Positions 7,136 through 15,281 of a DNA stretch of 57,575 bases are shown here, one piece after another. Both the position numbers and the translations under genes were made by a program. The stretch is from Mesorhizobium denitrificans (GTDB lineage Bacteria; Pseudomonadota; Alphaproteobacteria; Rhizobiales; Rhizobiaceae): positions 1 through 57,575 of the forward strand of contig NZ_QURN01000019.1 in assembly GCF_003403035.1 (NCBI RefSeq), written 5' to 3'. Numbering within the stretch: position 1 is the stretch's first letter; each line of letters starts with the position of its first letter. The notes below the pieces were generated by a model that was not told where the DNA came from, made no database searches, and saw nothing but the letters and a program-made list of their open reading frames with translations.

Positions 7136-7306
7136 ATGATTTTGCGCCTGCTGACCATTGCCGTGATCGGGATAACTGTAGCGGCCTGTCAATCAAGCAA
7201 GAATACCACGAGCGCACAGCCTTCCGGTCCCATGTGCAGCCAAAATGAATTTGTCCTCACCAAGTCGGGGAAAATCAAATGTAAGCAGTTAGGAGCCGCT
7301 GGATGA
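7136..7306 (+). CDS. Small lipoprotein (56 aa)
   Basis: Reading from ATG 7136 gives MILRLLTIAVIGITVAACQSSK, a classic lipoprotein signal with lipobox VAAC (lipidated Cys18). The mature part is only 39 residues, with two further cysteines (PMCSQNEF and KIKCKQLG) that could form a disulfide. Ribosome site CCCGGAGG stands upstream. Its stop overlaps the next ATG (ATGA, 7303-7306). Small plasmid lipoproteins of this kind can be entry-exclusion or lysis proteins, but nothing here proves either. Confidence 0.7.
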   Translation: MILRLLTIAVIGITVAACQSSKNTTSAQPSGPMCSQNEFVLTKSGKIKCKQLGAAG

Positions 7307-8370
7307 ATAGCAACCAGATCACCGTCGACAGCGGCGACGAGGGCATCGTGGCGCTCAACTATTGCGCCCATGCCATCGAGGACTTGAAGCGCCTGCTCGC
7401 GGGCACCCAACCCGTCTTCGTTCAATCCAAACGGGCCATCGGCGCGGTGATCGAACTGTTGCAGCACTCGGTCAAATTTATCCTCCCGAATTGCGGCGAA
7501 CTGCTCGATGTCGATTCTTTTTCGCAAGCACATCTCGACCTTCTTCGGCTTCCCTACCCGGTCACAGCATTCGAGATTCCGTGGAAGACGGATCGCCCCA
7601 TCGACATCCTTGGTGGCATCAAGCAGGTGACAGCATCCCGCCGTATCGCCTTATGCTGGGAGCCGGATGCCACCCCTGCGGCGCTGCGCGATGCCGGCCT
7701 CAACACGATCCTCGAACGGTTCCCGCAGGGAGGCGCTTTCGTCCTGCCCGTGTCGTGGATAGATGAGCATTCGATATGGACGATAGGCTTGGGCGGATCG
7801 TTCGTCCCATATGACAACACCTTCACCCCGATGGACGAGACGACGCGAGCTAATGGCATCTCACATCGATCATATGATGCTTTGAAAGAGGCGGGGCTGG
7901 TCGGCAAGAAGGTCCAGAAATTCGATAGCGAGCCGTTCATCATCCAACCGGAGCAATTCGAGAGCATGTTCCGGCACAACATCGACGAAGGCTTTTTTTC
8001 AATCTCAAGCGACTCTCGCGACGAAGCCCTTGCGCTGCTACAGGCCTGCGCCGTTCTGAATTGCGAGAACGTCGAAACGGCCGAGATCGCGGCAAGCGCC
8101 AAGCTGAACAAGGCCCGGCTCGCCAAAGGCAAGCAACCATTCTTCTCCTACAAGGTACTTGCACTTTCGCCCGACCGACCGGGCGCTCGGCATGGAGACG
8201 CCGGATTGGCTAACGGCACCCACGCCTCGCCCCGCATGCACCTTCGTCGCGGGCATATCCGTAGGCTTGAGCACAAGACGATTTGGGTGCGGGCCGCCGT
8301 AGTGGGTGCGGCATCCAGCGGCGTTGCCAAAAAGGACTATGTGGTTCGCCCAGCGCGACCGACAAATTAG
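7303..8370 (+). CDS. Hypothetical protein (355 aa) with RRGHIRRL C-terminal module
   Basis: Last gene of the first operon, coupled to the lipoprotein by an ATGA overlap. The first 290 residues form an alpha/beta soluble protein with no motif I recognise (features include IPWKTDRPIDILGG and WIDEHSIWTIGLGGSFVPYD). The C-terminal 60 residues read SPRMHLRRGHIRRLEHKTIWV...GVAKKDYVV. The protein at 19047-19850 ends in the same module (HWRRGHIRRL...KPEYVV) and also has an alpha/beta N-terminal half of unknown function. The shared tail suggests a common partner or substrate. Confidence 0.6.
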   Translation: MNSNQITVDSGDEGIVALNYCAHAIEDLKRLLAGTQPVFVQSKRAIGAVIELLQHSVKFILPNCGELLDVDSFSQAHLDLLRLPYPVTAFEIPWKTDRPIDILGGIKQVTASRRIALCWEPDATPAALRDAGLNTILERFPQGGAFVLPVSWIDEHSIWTIGLGGSFVPYDNTFTPMDETTRANGISHRSYDALKEAGLVGKKVQKFDSEPFIIQPEQFESMFRHNIDEGFFSISSDSRDEALALLQACAVLNCENVETAEIAASAKLNKARLAKGKQPFFSYKVLALSPDRPGARHGDAGLANGTHASPRMHLRRGHIRRLEHKTIWVRAAVVGAASSGVAKKDYVVRPARPTN

Positions 8371-8384
8371 CCGGTCAATTTGTT

Positions 8385-8429
8385 GCCATTTCTTTTGTGT
8401 TTGACAAAACAACATGGTCTATGTCATAG
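8385..8429 (+). promoter_or_regulatory. Repeated promoter, copy 2 (drives 8463-9442)
   Basis: GCCATTTCTTTTGTGT followed by TTGACA (8401-8406) and TCATAG (8424-8429) at 17-base spacing. Same layout and core as copy 1. Confidence 0.78.
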
Positions 8430-8462
8430 ATCAAGCCAGATCAAACTCACCCGGAGGCAGCA

Positions 8463-8762
8463 ATGAACAAGACCGACATCCGCAGCAGCGTAATGTGCGA
8501 TGGTCTCCGCGCTCGCATCAAGCGCGAGGTCTTCGCCGCTGCCGTCACCCCGCGCAGTCCCGAGCGCGATGCTTCATTGGACTATTGGCACGCCCGCCAG
8601 CGCAATATGGACCGAATCTATTACCGGCACCGCCTTTACGAGAACCGCCATCCGACCCGCGCGGAACGCGCATATAGTCGAGAACTGGCGGCGGCCGGCT
8701 CATGGATCGGCTCTTCCGAACAACTCGCCGAGGCGCGTCAGATGGGCCTTACGGCCCTCTGA
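8463..8762 (+). CDS. Hypothetical basic protein (99 aa)
   Basis: First gene behind promoter copy 2, ribosome site CCCGGAGG. It is basic and helical (SLDYWHARQRNMDRIYYRHRLYENRHPTRAERAYSRELAAAGSW), with several HR and YR pairs. Nucleic-acid binding is possible on charge alone. Confidence 0.55.
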   Translation: MNKTDIRSSVMCDGLRARIKREVFAAAVTPRSPERDASLDYWHARQRNMDRIYYRHRLYENRHPTRAERAYSRELAAAGSWIGSSEQLAEARQMGLTAL

Positions 8763-8787
8763 CCATTCCAATTTCGCGGAGGGCCTG

Positions 8788-9000
8788 ATGCGCTTCAATC
8801 TGTCCATCAACTACCCGGAGACACCACCCGGAAAACGCCGAGTGAGGCGAAACATATATGGGAACACGGTCGGGTATGTCGCCGGGCGTCGGTTTTGGGA
8901 GTTTGGCACGGACCACAAGTCCGCAGAGTTTTGGGAACAGGGCGCATCGCTCGATGACGCCCACACTAAATGCTGGGTCCAGCCCAGCGAAACCAAATAA
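8788..9000 (+). CDS. Hypothetical protein (70 aa)
   Basis: Start ATG 8788 behind GCGGAGGG. A small, aromatic-rich beta protein (RRNIYGNTVGYVAGRRFWEFGTDHKSAEFWEQG). No recognised family. The next gene follows after 13 bases with its own CCCGGAGG. Confidence 0.55.
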   Translation: MRFNLSINYPETPPGKRRVRRNIYGNTVGYVAGRRFWEFGTDHKSAEFWEQGASLDDAHTKCWVQPSETK

Positions 9001-9013
9001 CCCGGAGGTTCAT

Positions 9014-9187
9014 ATGGCGACCAAGGAAGACAAGGACCGCAAGCATCGGAAAGCCGAGGCTGTAGCCGCCAAGATCAAAGAGGTCGCACCACACGCCGAT
9101 ATGATCATCGGCATGCTGGATGAAACCAAGCTCGACATGATCCTGCTCGCCTTCGGCGTCGGCTCCGTGACTGTCGAATCCAACTAA
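9014..9187 (+). CDS. Hypothetical protein (57 aa)
   Basis: Short protein with a highly charged first half (MATKEDKDRKHRKAEAVAAKIKEV) and a hydrophobic helix at the end (ADMIIGMLDETKLDMILLAFGVG). Ribosome site CCCGGAGG. Unknown. Confidence 0.5.
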   Translation: MATKEDKDRKHRKAEAVAAKIKEVAPHADMIIGMLDETKLDMILLAFGVGSVTVESN

Positions 9188-9208
9188 CGCTGACACCGGA
9201 GACGTTCT

Positions 9209-9442
9209 GTGCCCAAAGTCGTCATTAAGTATCGTCGCACCAAGACCATTGTCGAGGAAGGCATTGTCGAAATCGAGGTTGATAGCGAGGTCGAAAAGAC
9301 ACTGCGCGAAGGCAAGAACATGGAGGCGTGGGCCACGTTTACGATGGTCCAACAGGTTCCCGCATGGACTCCGGCCCCGATCCAGAAACCCACTCAAATC
9401 GATTTCACTGCGACAATCGACGGTCAACCCGTGAATGGCTGA
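9209..9442 (+). CDS. Hypothetical protein (77 aa), GTG start
   Basis: GTG 9209 follows ACCGGAGA with good spacing and there is no nearby ATG that fits better. The product is beta-rich and acidic-basic alternating (VVIKYRRTKTIVEEGIVEIEVDSEVEKTL). It is the last gene before a clear terminator at 9465. Confidence 0.5.
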   Translation: MPKVVIKYRRTKTIVEEGIVEIEVDSEVEKTLREGKNMEAWATFTMVQQVPAWTPAPIQKPTQIDFTATIDGQPVNG

Positions 9443-9464
9443 TCGACATTCGGCCAACACCAAC

Positions 9465-9492
9465 AGCGCATCGTGACAGGTGCGCTTTTTTC
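9465..9492 (+). terminator. Intrinsic terminator after 9442
   Basis: AGCGCA (9465-9470) pairs with TGCGCT (9481-9486) and is followed by TTTTTT. It closes the promoter-copy-2 operon just before promoter copy 3. Confidence 0.78.
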
Positions 9493-9505
9493 GTTTTTTC
9501 AAGTT

Positions 9506-9550
9506 GTCATTACTTTAGTGTTTGACATTTTGTTGTGTTCCATGCCATAA
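9506..9550 (+). promoter_or_regulatory. Repeated promoter, copy 3 (drives 9583-11253)
   Basis: GTCATTACTTTAGTGT, TTGACA (9522-9527), 17-base spacer, CCATAA (9545-9550). The upstream core differs from the majority at a few positions but keeps the pattern and phase. Confidence 0.75.
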
Positions 9551-9582
9551 GTGCAAGCATGTCGAATGCACTGGAGACAATG

Positions 9583-9891
9583 ATGCACACCGTTCCTCAA
9601 ACCATCTTGGCACAGCTCGGCGGCAATCGATTTACTGCGATGACCGGGGCTTACTCGTTCGCTGGCAGCGCCGACACGCTCAGCTTTCGCATCCCACAGA
9701 GCAACAAAGGGCGCTTCGGCGGCGTGCGCATCACTCTCACGCCAGCCGATCTCTACGATGTTCATTTTGTCCGGCTCACGCGGGACGAAACCGGCTTTCT
9801 CGCCACAGAGACGATCACCCACGAAGGGATTTTCGCCGATGGCCTCTCGGAGATCATCACCGAGGAAACTGGCCTCGCGACCACGCTCTAG
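9583..9891 (+). CDS. Conserved plasmid/ICE-type hypothetical protein (102 aa)
   Basis: The sequence LAQLGGNRFTAMTGAYSFAGSADTLSFRIPQ...GVRITLTPADLYDVHFVRL matches a pattern I associate with a protein widely carried by integrative elements and plasmids, always without a known role. ATG 9583 (or 9580) is favoured by CTGGAGAC upstream; ATG 9559 would start almost at the predicted transcription start. First gene behind promoter copy 3. Confidence 0.65.
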   Translation: MHTVPQTILAQLGGNRFTAMTGAYSFAGSADTLSFRIPQSNKGRFGGVRITLTPADLYDVHFVRLTRDETGFLATETITHEGIFADGLSEIITEETGLATTL

Positions 9892-9912
9892 CTCAAAATG
9901 ACGGAGGCTCCC

Positions 9913-10146
9913 ATGCACCACCTCGACCTTTTGCGCACTGTTCATCTGCCTGTTTCGCCGGACGGTCGCCTGATCAAAAACTCCTTCGGAGTCGTGATCG
10001 CGGAAACGACAGACATCACCACTGCCATCGCGCTTGCGGAACTGATCAATCTCGGCCGTGCGCCGGCCGAAGAATTGAACCGCCAGCACGAGGCACGAGA
10101 GGCGGGTGCCAGCGCCATGTTCGCTCGCTCCCTCAAGACTGCCTGA
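9913..10146 (+). CDS. Hypothetical protein (77 aa)
   Basis: ATG 9913 sits behind CGGAGG; an ATG at 9898 is less well placed. Contains RTVHLPVSPDGRLIKNSFGVVIAETTDITTAIALAELINL, a beta hairpin then a helix. Same operon as its neighbours. Unknown. Confidence 0.5.
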   Translation: MHHLDLLRTVHLPVSPDGRLIKNSFGVVIAETTDITTAIALAELINLGRAPAEELNRQHEAREAGASAMFARSLKTA

Positions 10147-10162
10147 CAATTGGAGCACGCCC

Positions 10163-10696
10163 ATGTCATTCACCATCGCTGAAAATCGACGGATGCCGAA
10201 CAAGGTCGAGCTTGGTCAACCGCGAGCCTCAACGATGGGCGCGCCGATGATGCAGCTCTCCTCTTGGCAACGCGAACCGCCGCCATCGGCCGACCGCTAT
10301 GTCATGGGGTTTCGCCTGCCCGCTTGGCAGCGGGGGCTTGTCTGGACGAAGCGACAGAAAATTTCATTCATCGAGAGCGCGTGGCGCGGCGTGCCCCTTG
10401 GCACTTATTCCTTCAACCGCGCCCCGCTCGGTTCGCCGCTCGATGATCTCCTGATCGACGGGCAGCAACGCATGAACGCCATCGAATGCTACCTCCGCGA
10501 CGAGTTCGCCGTGTTCGGCTGGCGTTGGTCAGAGGTCACGGAAGTCGATCAGCGTGTATGGGAGATGGCGATCTTGTTCGAGTCCTACGTCACAGCGACC
10601 GAAGACGAGGACTATCTGCGCAGCTACTACGATCTGCTGAATTTCGGCGGCACGCCCCACCGTAAGAGTGAGCGGGCATCCAATGGCCCAAACTAG
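10163..10696 (+). CDS. Short DUF262-like protein (177 aa)
   Basis: DUF262 domains (ParB/Srx-like NTP-binding fold) are found in type IV restriction enzymes such as GmrSD. Here LPAWQRGLVWTKRQKISFIESAWRGVPLG is followed by LDDLLIDGQQRMNAIECYLRDEF, with the signature DGQQR at about residues 99-103. Only this N-terminal domain is present; the DUF1524 HNH nuclease half of full GmrSD is missing. It could be a regulator, a decoy or an NTP-dependent nicking protein. It lies in the promoter-copy-3 operon with unrelated small genes. Confidence 0.7.
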   Translation: MSFTIAENRRMPNKVELGQPRASTMGAPMMQLSSWQREPPPSADRYVMGFRLPAWQRGLVWTKRQKISFIESAWRGVPLGTYSFNRAPLGSPLDDLLIDGQQRMNAIECYLRDEFAVFGWRWSEVTEVDQRVWEMAILFESYVTATEDEDYLRSYYDLLNFGGTPHRKSERASNGPN

Positions 10697-10709
10697 CCCG
10701 GAGGCGATC

Positions 10710-10961
10710 ATGCCCGAGAATTTTCCCGGTATCGAACAGGACTGCCAAGACGTGATCCGGCGCTGTAACGCACTGATCCTCGCGGCGAGAGCCTGCAAGG
10801 CCCAAGTCGCAATGGGAAGCCGCGAAGGCATAAGAACGCAGGTTCAGGCGATGGACAAGCAGGCCGAGGAACTGGCCGAGCTGTGCCAAACCCTTAATGA
10901 CACCACCGACCACCTAGTCAATGCCGAGCCGGCCGACCCCGGAAGGGTATCATGCGGTTGA
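10710..10961 (+). CDS. Hypothetical helical protein (83 aa)
   Basis: ATG 10710 follows CCCGGAGG; a start at 10683 would overlap the previous gene. Nearly all helical (CQDVIRRCNALILAARACKAQVAMG...VQAMDKQAEELAELCQTLNDTTDHLV), likely a coiled coil. Unknown. Confidence 0.5.
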   Translation: MPENFPGIEQDCQDVIRRCNALILAARACKAQVAMGSREGIRTQVQAMDKQAEELAELCQTLNDTTDHLVNAEPADPGRVSCG

Positions 10962-11253
10962 CCGACATGCAGAAGCGCTATGTCTGGCTCGCAGGCTCGT
11001 ATCCAGCGCTCCTACTGATGCAAGGGCGCGGCTACCGCCCCCCCGAACTATGTACCGGGTCGATGAAGAAGCGGGCGAGCTGACGATCTTCGGCTACAGC
11101 AACCCGTGCTACTTTCTCGAAGGGCGCGGCATCGTTCGTAAGGGGCAGGCCCCGCATTCCTATATCTTGACCGAAGATGGAGAGCGGCTGTTCCAGCAGC
11201 TCTTGGTGTCAGGCGCAGGAGGGGCGATCAATCGCCAGATCAGACAGGTCTAA
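10952..11253 (+). pseudogene. Probable frameshifted small gene, two halves in different frames
   Basis: ATG 10952, behind GGAAGGG, opens MRLTDMQKRYVWLAGSYP and continues to GRGYRPP, then runs into a C7 tract (11038-11044). The continuing sense is in another frame from ATG 11050 (MYRVDEEAGELTIFGYSNP) to 11253. Joined at the C run, the two halves read as one winged-helix-like protein of about 99 residues ending SYILTEDGERLFQQLL. Either a base was lost or gained in the plasmid, or this is a sequencing slip. Two separate genes (10952-11086 and 11050-11253) are the alternative. Confidence 0.5.
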
Positions 11254-11311
11254 AGCTCAGCCAGCAACGCCCAGCGCGTTGCGCCCTCCCCCCATTTTTC
11301 TTTTAATAATT

Positions 11312-11356
11312 GCCATATCTTTTGTGATTGACATTTTGAGCCTGTCAAGGATTATA
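11312..11356 (+). promoter_or_regulatory. Repeated promoter, copy 4 (drives 11385-16094)
   Basis: GCCATATCTTTTGTGA, TTGACA (11328-11333), 17-base spacer, ATTATA (11351-11356). Closest of the six to a full consensus -10. It precedes the operon of the 1150-residue protein by 29 bases. Confidence 0.8.
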
Positions 11357-11384
11357 GAGTGAAGCGATAAGATCGGTACGAGCC

Positions 11385-14300
11385 ATGACGGACGACGAGA
11401 AAAATAAGGCCATTGACATCATCCGAGAGGATGCCCCGCAGGTGGCTCGCCTTGAGCGTTTCTACAGCTTGGAAGCCGGGCAATATTGGCGGGCGCAGCG
11501 TGACATTCCCGAAGAGGGTATCACCGCCGGCACGGTTCTGCTGATCAAGTCCATCCGCTGGGTAGACGATGCCGCGCACACCATCATCCTGCGCTCGCAT
11601 CCGAGCGTGCATGGCAAGTCAGCCTATGTCGAAATCCCGCAGGAAGATGGCTCGACACGTCGCTCATGGATCAAGTTCGAGGAACATCGGTTCCTGCTCG
11701 ACAATTTCCTGTCAGCCTTTGAGTTCGAGCCGGATTTTGAGCGCGTCCGTGGCGAGGAAATCAATCAGGCCCGATCCAAGATCGATGCGCTCCAAATGGA
11801 GCTTCTGGACGCACAGCAAGACCCTGCCATCCTCGCCTCCGTGGTGGACACAGCCATGGAGGAACAGGCCCGGACGGATGCCGCGAAAGCGGAAAGCGAC
11901 GGCCAGCCCGCACCATCCCTGCCGGTCCACACATCAGCAGCTTCGCGCGATCTCGCGGGCATGGCCCAAGCCAGTCTGGCCGATGCCCTGCAATCCGGCA
12001 TCACGCCGGAGCGGATCGAGACCTTGCGCGCGGCAGCTTCACGAGAGCATCAGGTCGCCACCATCAAAGCGAACTGGATCAAGGACAAGACCAGCGGCAT
12101 TTCCGAGGCCGTGGCGGCGCTGACGCCCTTCTACGAAGAGAAGGCGGCTGCGGCACTGGCCCGAACGGAAGACGTGCGCACCTATGTTGCCAAGATGCTG
12201 CGCGGGATCGAAACGCTCGATCTCTATGTCGGCAAGGATGTGGAGGTCGAGACGATCCGCGAAGGCGAGGCGGCCCCTCGCGATATCCCTCTCACCTTCG
12301 TCCAGAAGAAGCTCCTGATGGATGAAGAGCTGGCGGTGTTCACCGATGTTGATGAGTGGTTCGATTTCAGCAAAGTCGATCTCTTTTTCGACGCGCTGCG
12401 CAAGCATGATGAGCTGGTCGATCAGATCTTCCCGACCGAACGGTGCGTTCTGGTTATGGCCACCACTCGGCGGCATATCGACTACGGCGACAAATGGACG
12501 AGCATGGTTCGCAACAAGGCGAACCGAGAGGTTTTCCTGTTGGTGCGCAATGGCCGGAACATCCATCGCGTGTTCTCCCCCGTCGAAAGTCACCTTGGCG
12601 CATCGCGTCTGTTCCCATCCCAAGACGACCAGAAGCGCCCTTTCCGTGGGTTCGACGGCAGCGAAATCAAGTTCGATGATGTGGCCTATACCGACCGGCT
12701 CGCCGCACACGAGATGCAAGCGCTGCACTACAAGCGCTTCCTCGTGCTCGCCTGCGGCCTCGATCATCGTTCGAAGCTCTTCGGCGACTTCTACGATGGA
12801 CCGCCCACGTTCGATTTTGTTTCCATCGGCTTTCAGGACCGCTATTGCCGATTCCTGCATGACGATGACGGGGCCGGCTTCCTGCCGGGCGAGGATCGGC
12901 CGGACGTATTTGCGTGGATCAAGAGCCGCAATGCCTATCTGCGCTCCGGCTCCCGCGTCCTGTGCAACTGGCGATCCCTGATGGACCCGGACACGGCTCC
13001 GGCCGCCTGCTTCCGCTATAGCAGGGACACCGGCTTTGACCGCCGCTATGAGCCTGCCGAAAACATCAGCCTCGCCATCGCTTACAGGGAGGCCCGGTCG
13101 ATCTGCGTCAGCGTTGCCGTTTCTGGCCACTCCTACTCAAGCCACGGCGACCGGACGTTTAACTGCAAGGTCAACCTGACCAAAGTCCCCGGCTCGCGCT
13201 GGGGGCACACGGAAGAGGCCTATTTGTGCCTCGATGCAGTGCGGCCGGAAGAGCTGCACTGGTACATCCACAATCGCGGCGCTCGACGCGACCACATCGC
13301 CTATATCCGGTTTTTCAAGTACGCCTTGAAGTATGTCGAAGCCGAGCGGGCGGCAGAAGCCGACACCCGCCGCCGTCTGCGCCAAGCACTCGCGGATGGC
13401 AGGGTTGCAACCGGCGACGATGCCGAGGCGATCATCGATCAGGCCGTGATCGCATGGCGCGCGGCCAACCGGGGCAAGCCCCTGCCGGCGTTCGATGGCG
13501 AGACCCCGCCCGAAAGCTGGAAGTCGCTTCTCGATCAGATGTACATGCTGGCCGGAGAAGGTGCGCGAATGGTCGAGGACATCGCCGCTTTCGCCCGCGA
13601 TATCGGCCTCGCGCCGCTTCGGCTGATCCTCTCCGGCGAGGCAAAAACGGTGCTCTATGCTGCGCCATCACCCGACGAATGCGATGATCGGCTTGAGCCG
13701 CACGCATGGGTTCACCGCATCACCGTCGAGCGCGGCAAGACGAAGATGCTTGAAAAAGCCCGGCGCTGGGCACGCCTTCCCCGCCTCGCCGTCTCGGAAA
13801 CCACGTTGCACGAGTGGGAGGCGGCTGCGGAATGGTCCCAACGCCACACTGACTTCTCTTCGCCTGAGCACAAGGCCCGCGTCCTCGCTACCGCAGGCGG
13901 CTTTGCCGAGACGCTGCGCCCTATCAGCGGGCAGCTCAGCGAAGGAGAGCACGCAATGCTCCTGATGGACTGGACGGCTGTGCGGGACGAGCTGACGGAC
14001 GGCGCGAGGTATGTGCAAAATCCGTCCATTGCGATCCCCTTCGGCATAGTCCGTGATCGGGATTGGCGTGAACTGCGTTATCTCTGCATTGCATCCAGCA
14101 ACGCGCATGTGATCCTGTACCGGCTCGCACCCAGCGAGACGGCGAAAGAGAACGTCCGCAAGGCCTTTGTGAGCATCTACCGGAACAAGTCGGCCGCGCG
14201 GGAGAGATTCGCGCGAGACGTTTCCGATGAAACCCGATGGTCAGACTGGTCACTGGCGACAATGAGCCTGACCGGGAAGGAGGCCCGGTTCGGAATCTAT

Positions 14301-14837
14301 GTCAATGGTGAGCTGGGATATCTCTATGACGACCGCTCGGGCGATCCCCTGCTCGGCCCATCGGTAAGAGAATGGCTGGCGCTGGACAAGGCAGACGACA
14401 GCAAGCGCCGTCACTTCTGGCTACCGGACGATCTGTTCAGCAAAGATGGCAGGTTCGTGCCCGACGATCTTCTCGGCAACAAACGGCCCGATGACTACGA
14501 GCGGACTGTTGTGCTCGTGATGACGGTGACGCATTCCGAGCGCCCCGACGAAAAGACCCTTTTCGCCGATATGCGCCCGGCTGATGAGGCCGACAAGAAT
14601 AGCCGAAACCTCGTCTCTCTTCGGAAGGGGGAGAACGATCCCCATGTCGCAGGCTTCTCAGCCTCGGGATGGAGCAGCACGTCACAGCAGTTCGTATCGC
14701 CGTCGCATGCTCGTTCGTTCATCGAGCGGTGCGCGGTCGAAAGGGGACTTGTTGCTGTTCCCGCCCACGATCTGCCGGAGATGCCACCCGCCCCGGAAGG
14801 AATGTCCCGATGGTATATGATCGCCAAGCCGGAATAG
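11385..14837 (+). CDS. Very large unknown protein (1150 aa)
   Basis: A soluble multidomain protein with no signal peptide, no membrane segment and no catalytic motif I can assign. Residues 1-120 are an alpha/beta N-terminal part. Residues about 125-150 (EEINQARSKIDALQMELLDAQQD) are coiled coil and 150-200 are low complexity. The middle third contains a conserved-looking block (MATTRRHIDYGDKWTSMVRNKANREVFLLVRNGRNIHRVFSP) and several Arg/His/Asp-rich segments. The C-terminal third has alternating strands and helices. It opens a three-gene operon behind promoter copy 4; the next gene overlaps it by 28 bases. Codon use matches its neighbours. Large anti-defence or defence proteins of plasmids can look like this, but I make no functional claim. 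Confidence 0.65.
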   Translation: MTDDEKNKAIDIIREDAPQVARLERFYSLEAGQYWRAQRDIPEEGITAGTVLLIKSIRWVDDAAHTIILRSHPSVHGKSAYVEIPQEDGSTRRSWIKFEEHRFLLDNFLSAFEFEPDFERVRGEEINQARSKIDALQMELLDAQQDPAILASVVDTAMEEQARTDAAKAESDGQPAPSLPVHTSAASRDLAGMAQASLADALQSGITPERIETLRAAASREHQVATIKANWIKDKTSGISEAVAALTPFYEEKAAAALARTEDVRTYVAKMLRGIETLDLYVGKDVEVETIREGEAAPRDIPLTFVQKKLLMDEELAVFTDVDEWFDFSKVDLFFDALRKHDELVDQIFPTERCVLVMATTRRHIDYGDKWTSMVRNKANREVFLLVRNGRNIHRVFSPVESHLGASRLFPSQDDQKRPFRGFDGSEIKFDDVAYTDRLAAHEMQALHYKRFLVLACGLDHRSKLFGDFYDGPPTFDFVSIGFQDRYCRFLHDDDGAGFLPGEDRPDVFAWIKSRNAYLRSGSRVLCNWRSLMDPDTAPAACFRYSRDTGFDRRYEPAENISLAIAYREARSICVSVAVSGHSYSSHGDRTFNCKVNLTKVPGSRWGHTEEAYLCLDAVRPEELHWYIHNRGARRDHIAYIRFFKYALKYVEAERAAEADTRRRLRQALADGRVATGDDAEAIIDQAVIAWRAANRGKPLPAFDGETPPESWKSLLDQMYMLAGEGARMVEDIAAFARDIGLAPLRLILSGEAKTVLYAAPSPDECDDRLEPHAWVHRITVERGKTKMLEKARRWARLPRLAVSETTLHEWEAAAEWSQRHTDFSSPEHKARVLATAGGFAETLRPISGQLSEGEHAMLLMDWTAVRDELTDGARYVQNPSIAIPFGIVRDRDWRELRYLCIASSNAHVILYRLAPSETAKENVRKAFVSIYRNKSAARERFARDVSDETRWSDWSLATMSLTGKEARFGIYVNGELGYLYDDRSGDPLLGPSVREWLALDKADDSKRRHFWLPDDLFSKDGRFVPDDLLGNKRPDDYERTVVLVMTVTHSERPDEKTLFADMRPADEADKNSRNLVSLRKGENDPHVAGFSASGWSSTSQQFVSPSHARSFIERCAVERGLVAVPAHDLPEMPPAPEGMSRWYMIAKPE

Positions 14838-15280
14838 GGACCGCGTTGCGGTTCGCCTTTGATGATGGCGGCCGATCAGCGGCCGGCTTCCGTGGCGCGG
14901 CCGGCGATTGCGTCTGCCGCTCCATCGCCATCGCCACCGGCTTGCCCTATCGCGAGGTTTACGACGCCCTCAACGGGCTGGCCGAGAGCGAACGTACCGG
15001 AAAGCGCAAGCGCGGCCGGTCATCGGCCCGCACGGGCGTCTACAAGACGACCTACCGGCGCTACCTTGCCTCGCTCGGCTGGCGCTGGGTGCCGACCATG
15101 AAAATTGGTACGGGCTGCACCACACACCTGCGGGCTGGCGAGCTGCCGGCGACCGGTCGCCTGATTGTATGCGTCAGCCGGCACATGACCGCCGTGATCG
15201 ACGGCGTGATCCGAGACACGGCCGACCCGTCACGGGATGGCTCTCGCTGTGTCTACGGCTTCTTCGAGAAGGGCCTGTGA
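14810..15280 (+). CDS. Unknown protein with Cys/His/Asp arrangement (156 aa)
   Basis: Starts within the end of the large gene, behind GGAAGGA. Key segments are GAAGDCVCRSIAIATGLPYREVYDAL (Cys34), CVSRHMTAVIDGVIRDT (His125, Asp136) and DPSRDGSRCVYGF. A Cys on an early helix followed by His and Asp on later strands is the order of papain-like cysteine peptidases and transglutaminases. I recall similar unnamed proteins on phages and plasmids. Catalysis is inference; a structural role is possible. It is tightly linked to the next gene (1-base gap). Confidence 0.6.
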   Translation: MVYDRQAGIGTALRFAFDDGGRSAAGFRGAAGDCVCRSIAIATGLPYREVYDALNGLAESERTGKRKRGRSSARTGVYKTTYRRYLASLGWRWVPTMKIGTGCTTHLRAGELPATGRLIVCVSRHMTAVIDGVIRDTADPSRDGSRCVYGFFEKGL

Positions 15281-15281
15281 C

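Noticed and set aside
12039-13130. Long minus-strand reading frame opposite the 1150-residue gene
   Set aside because: A typical high-GC shadow of the real gene; no ribosome site, no sensible protein pattern.
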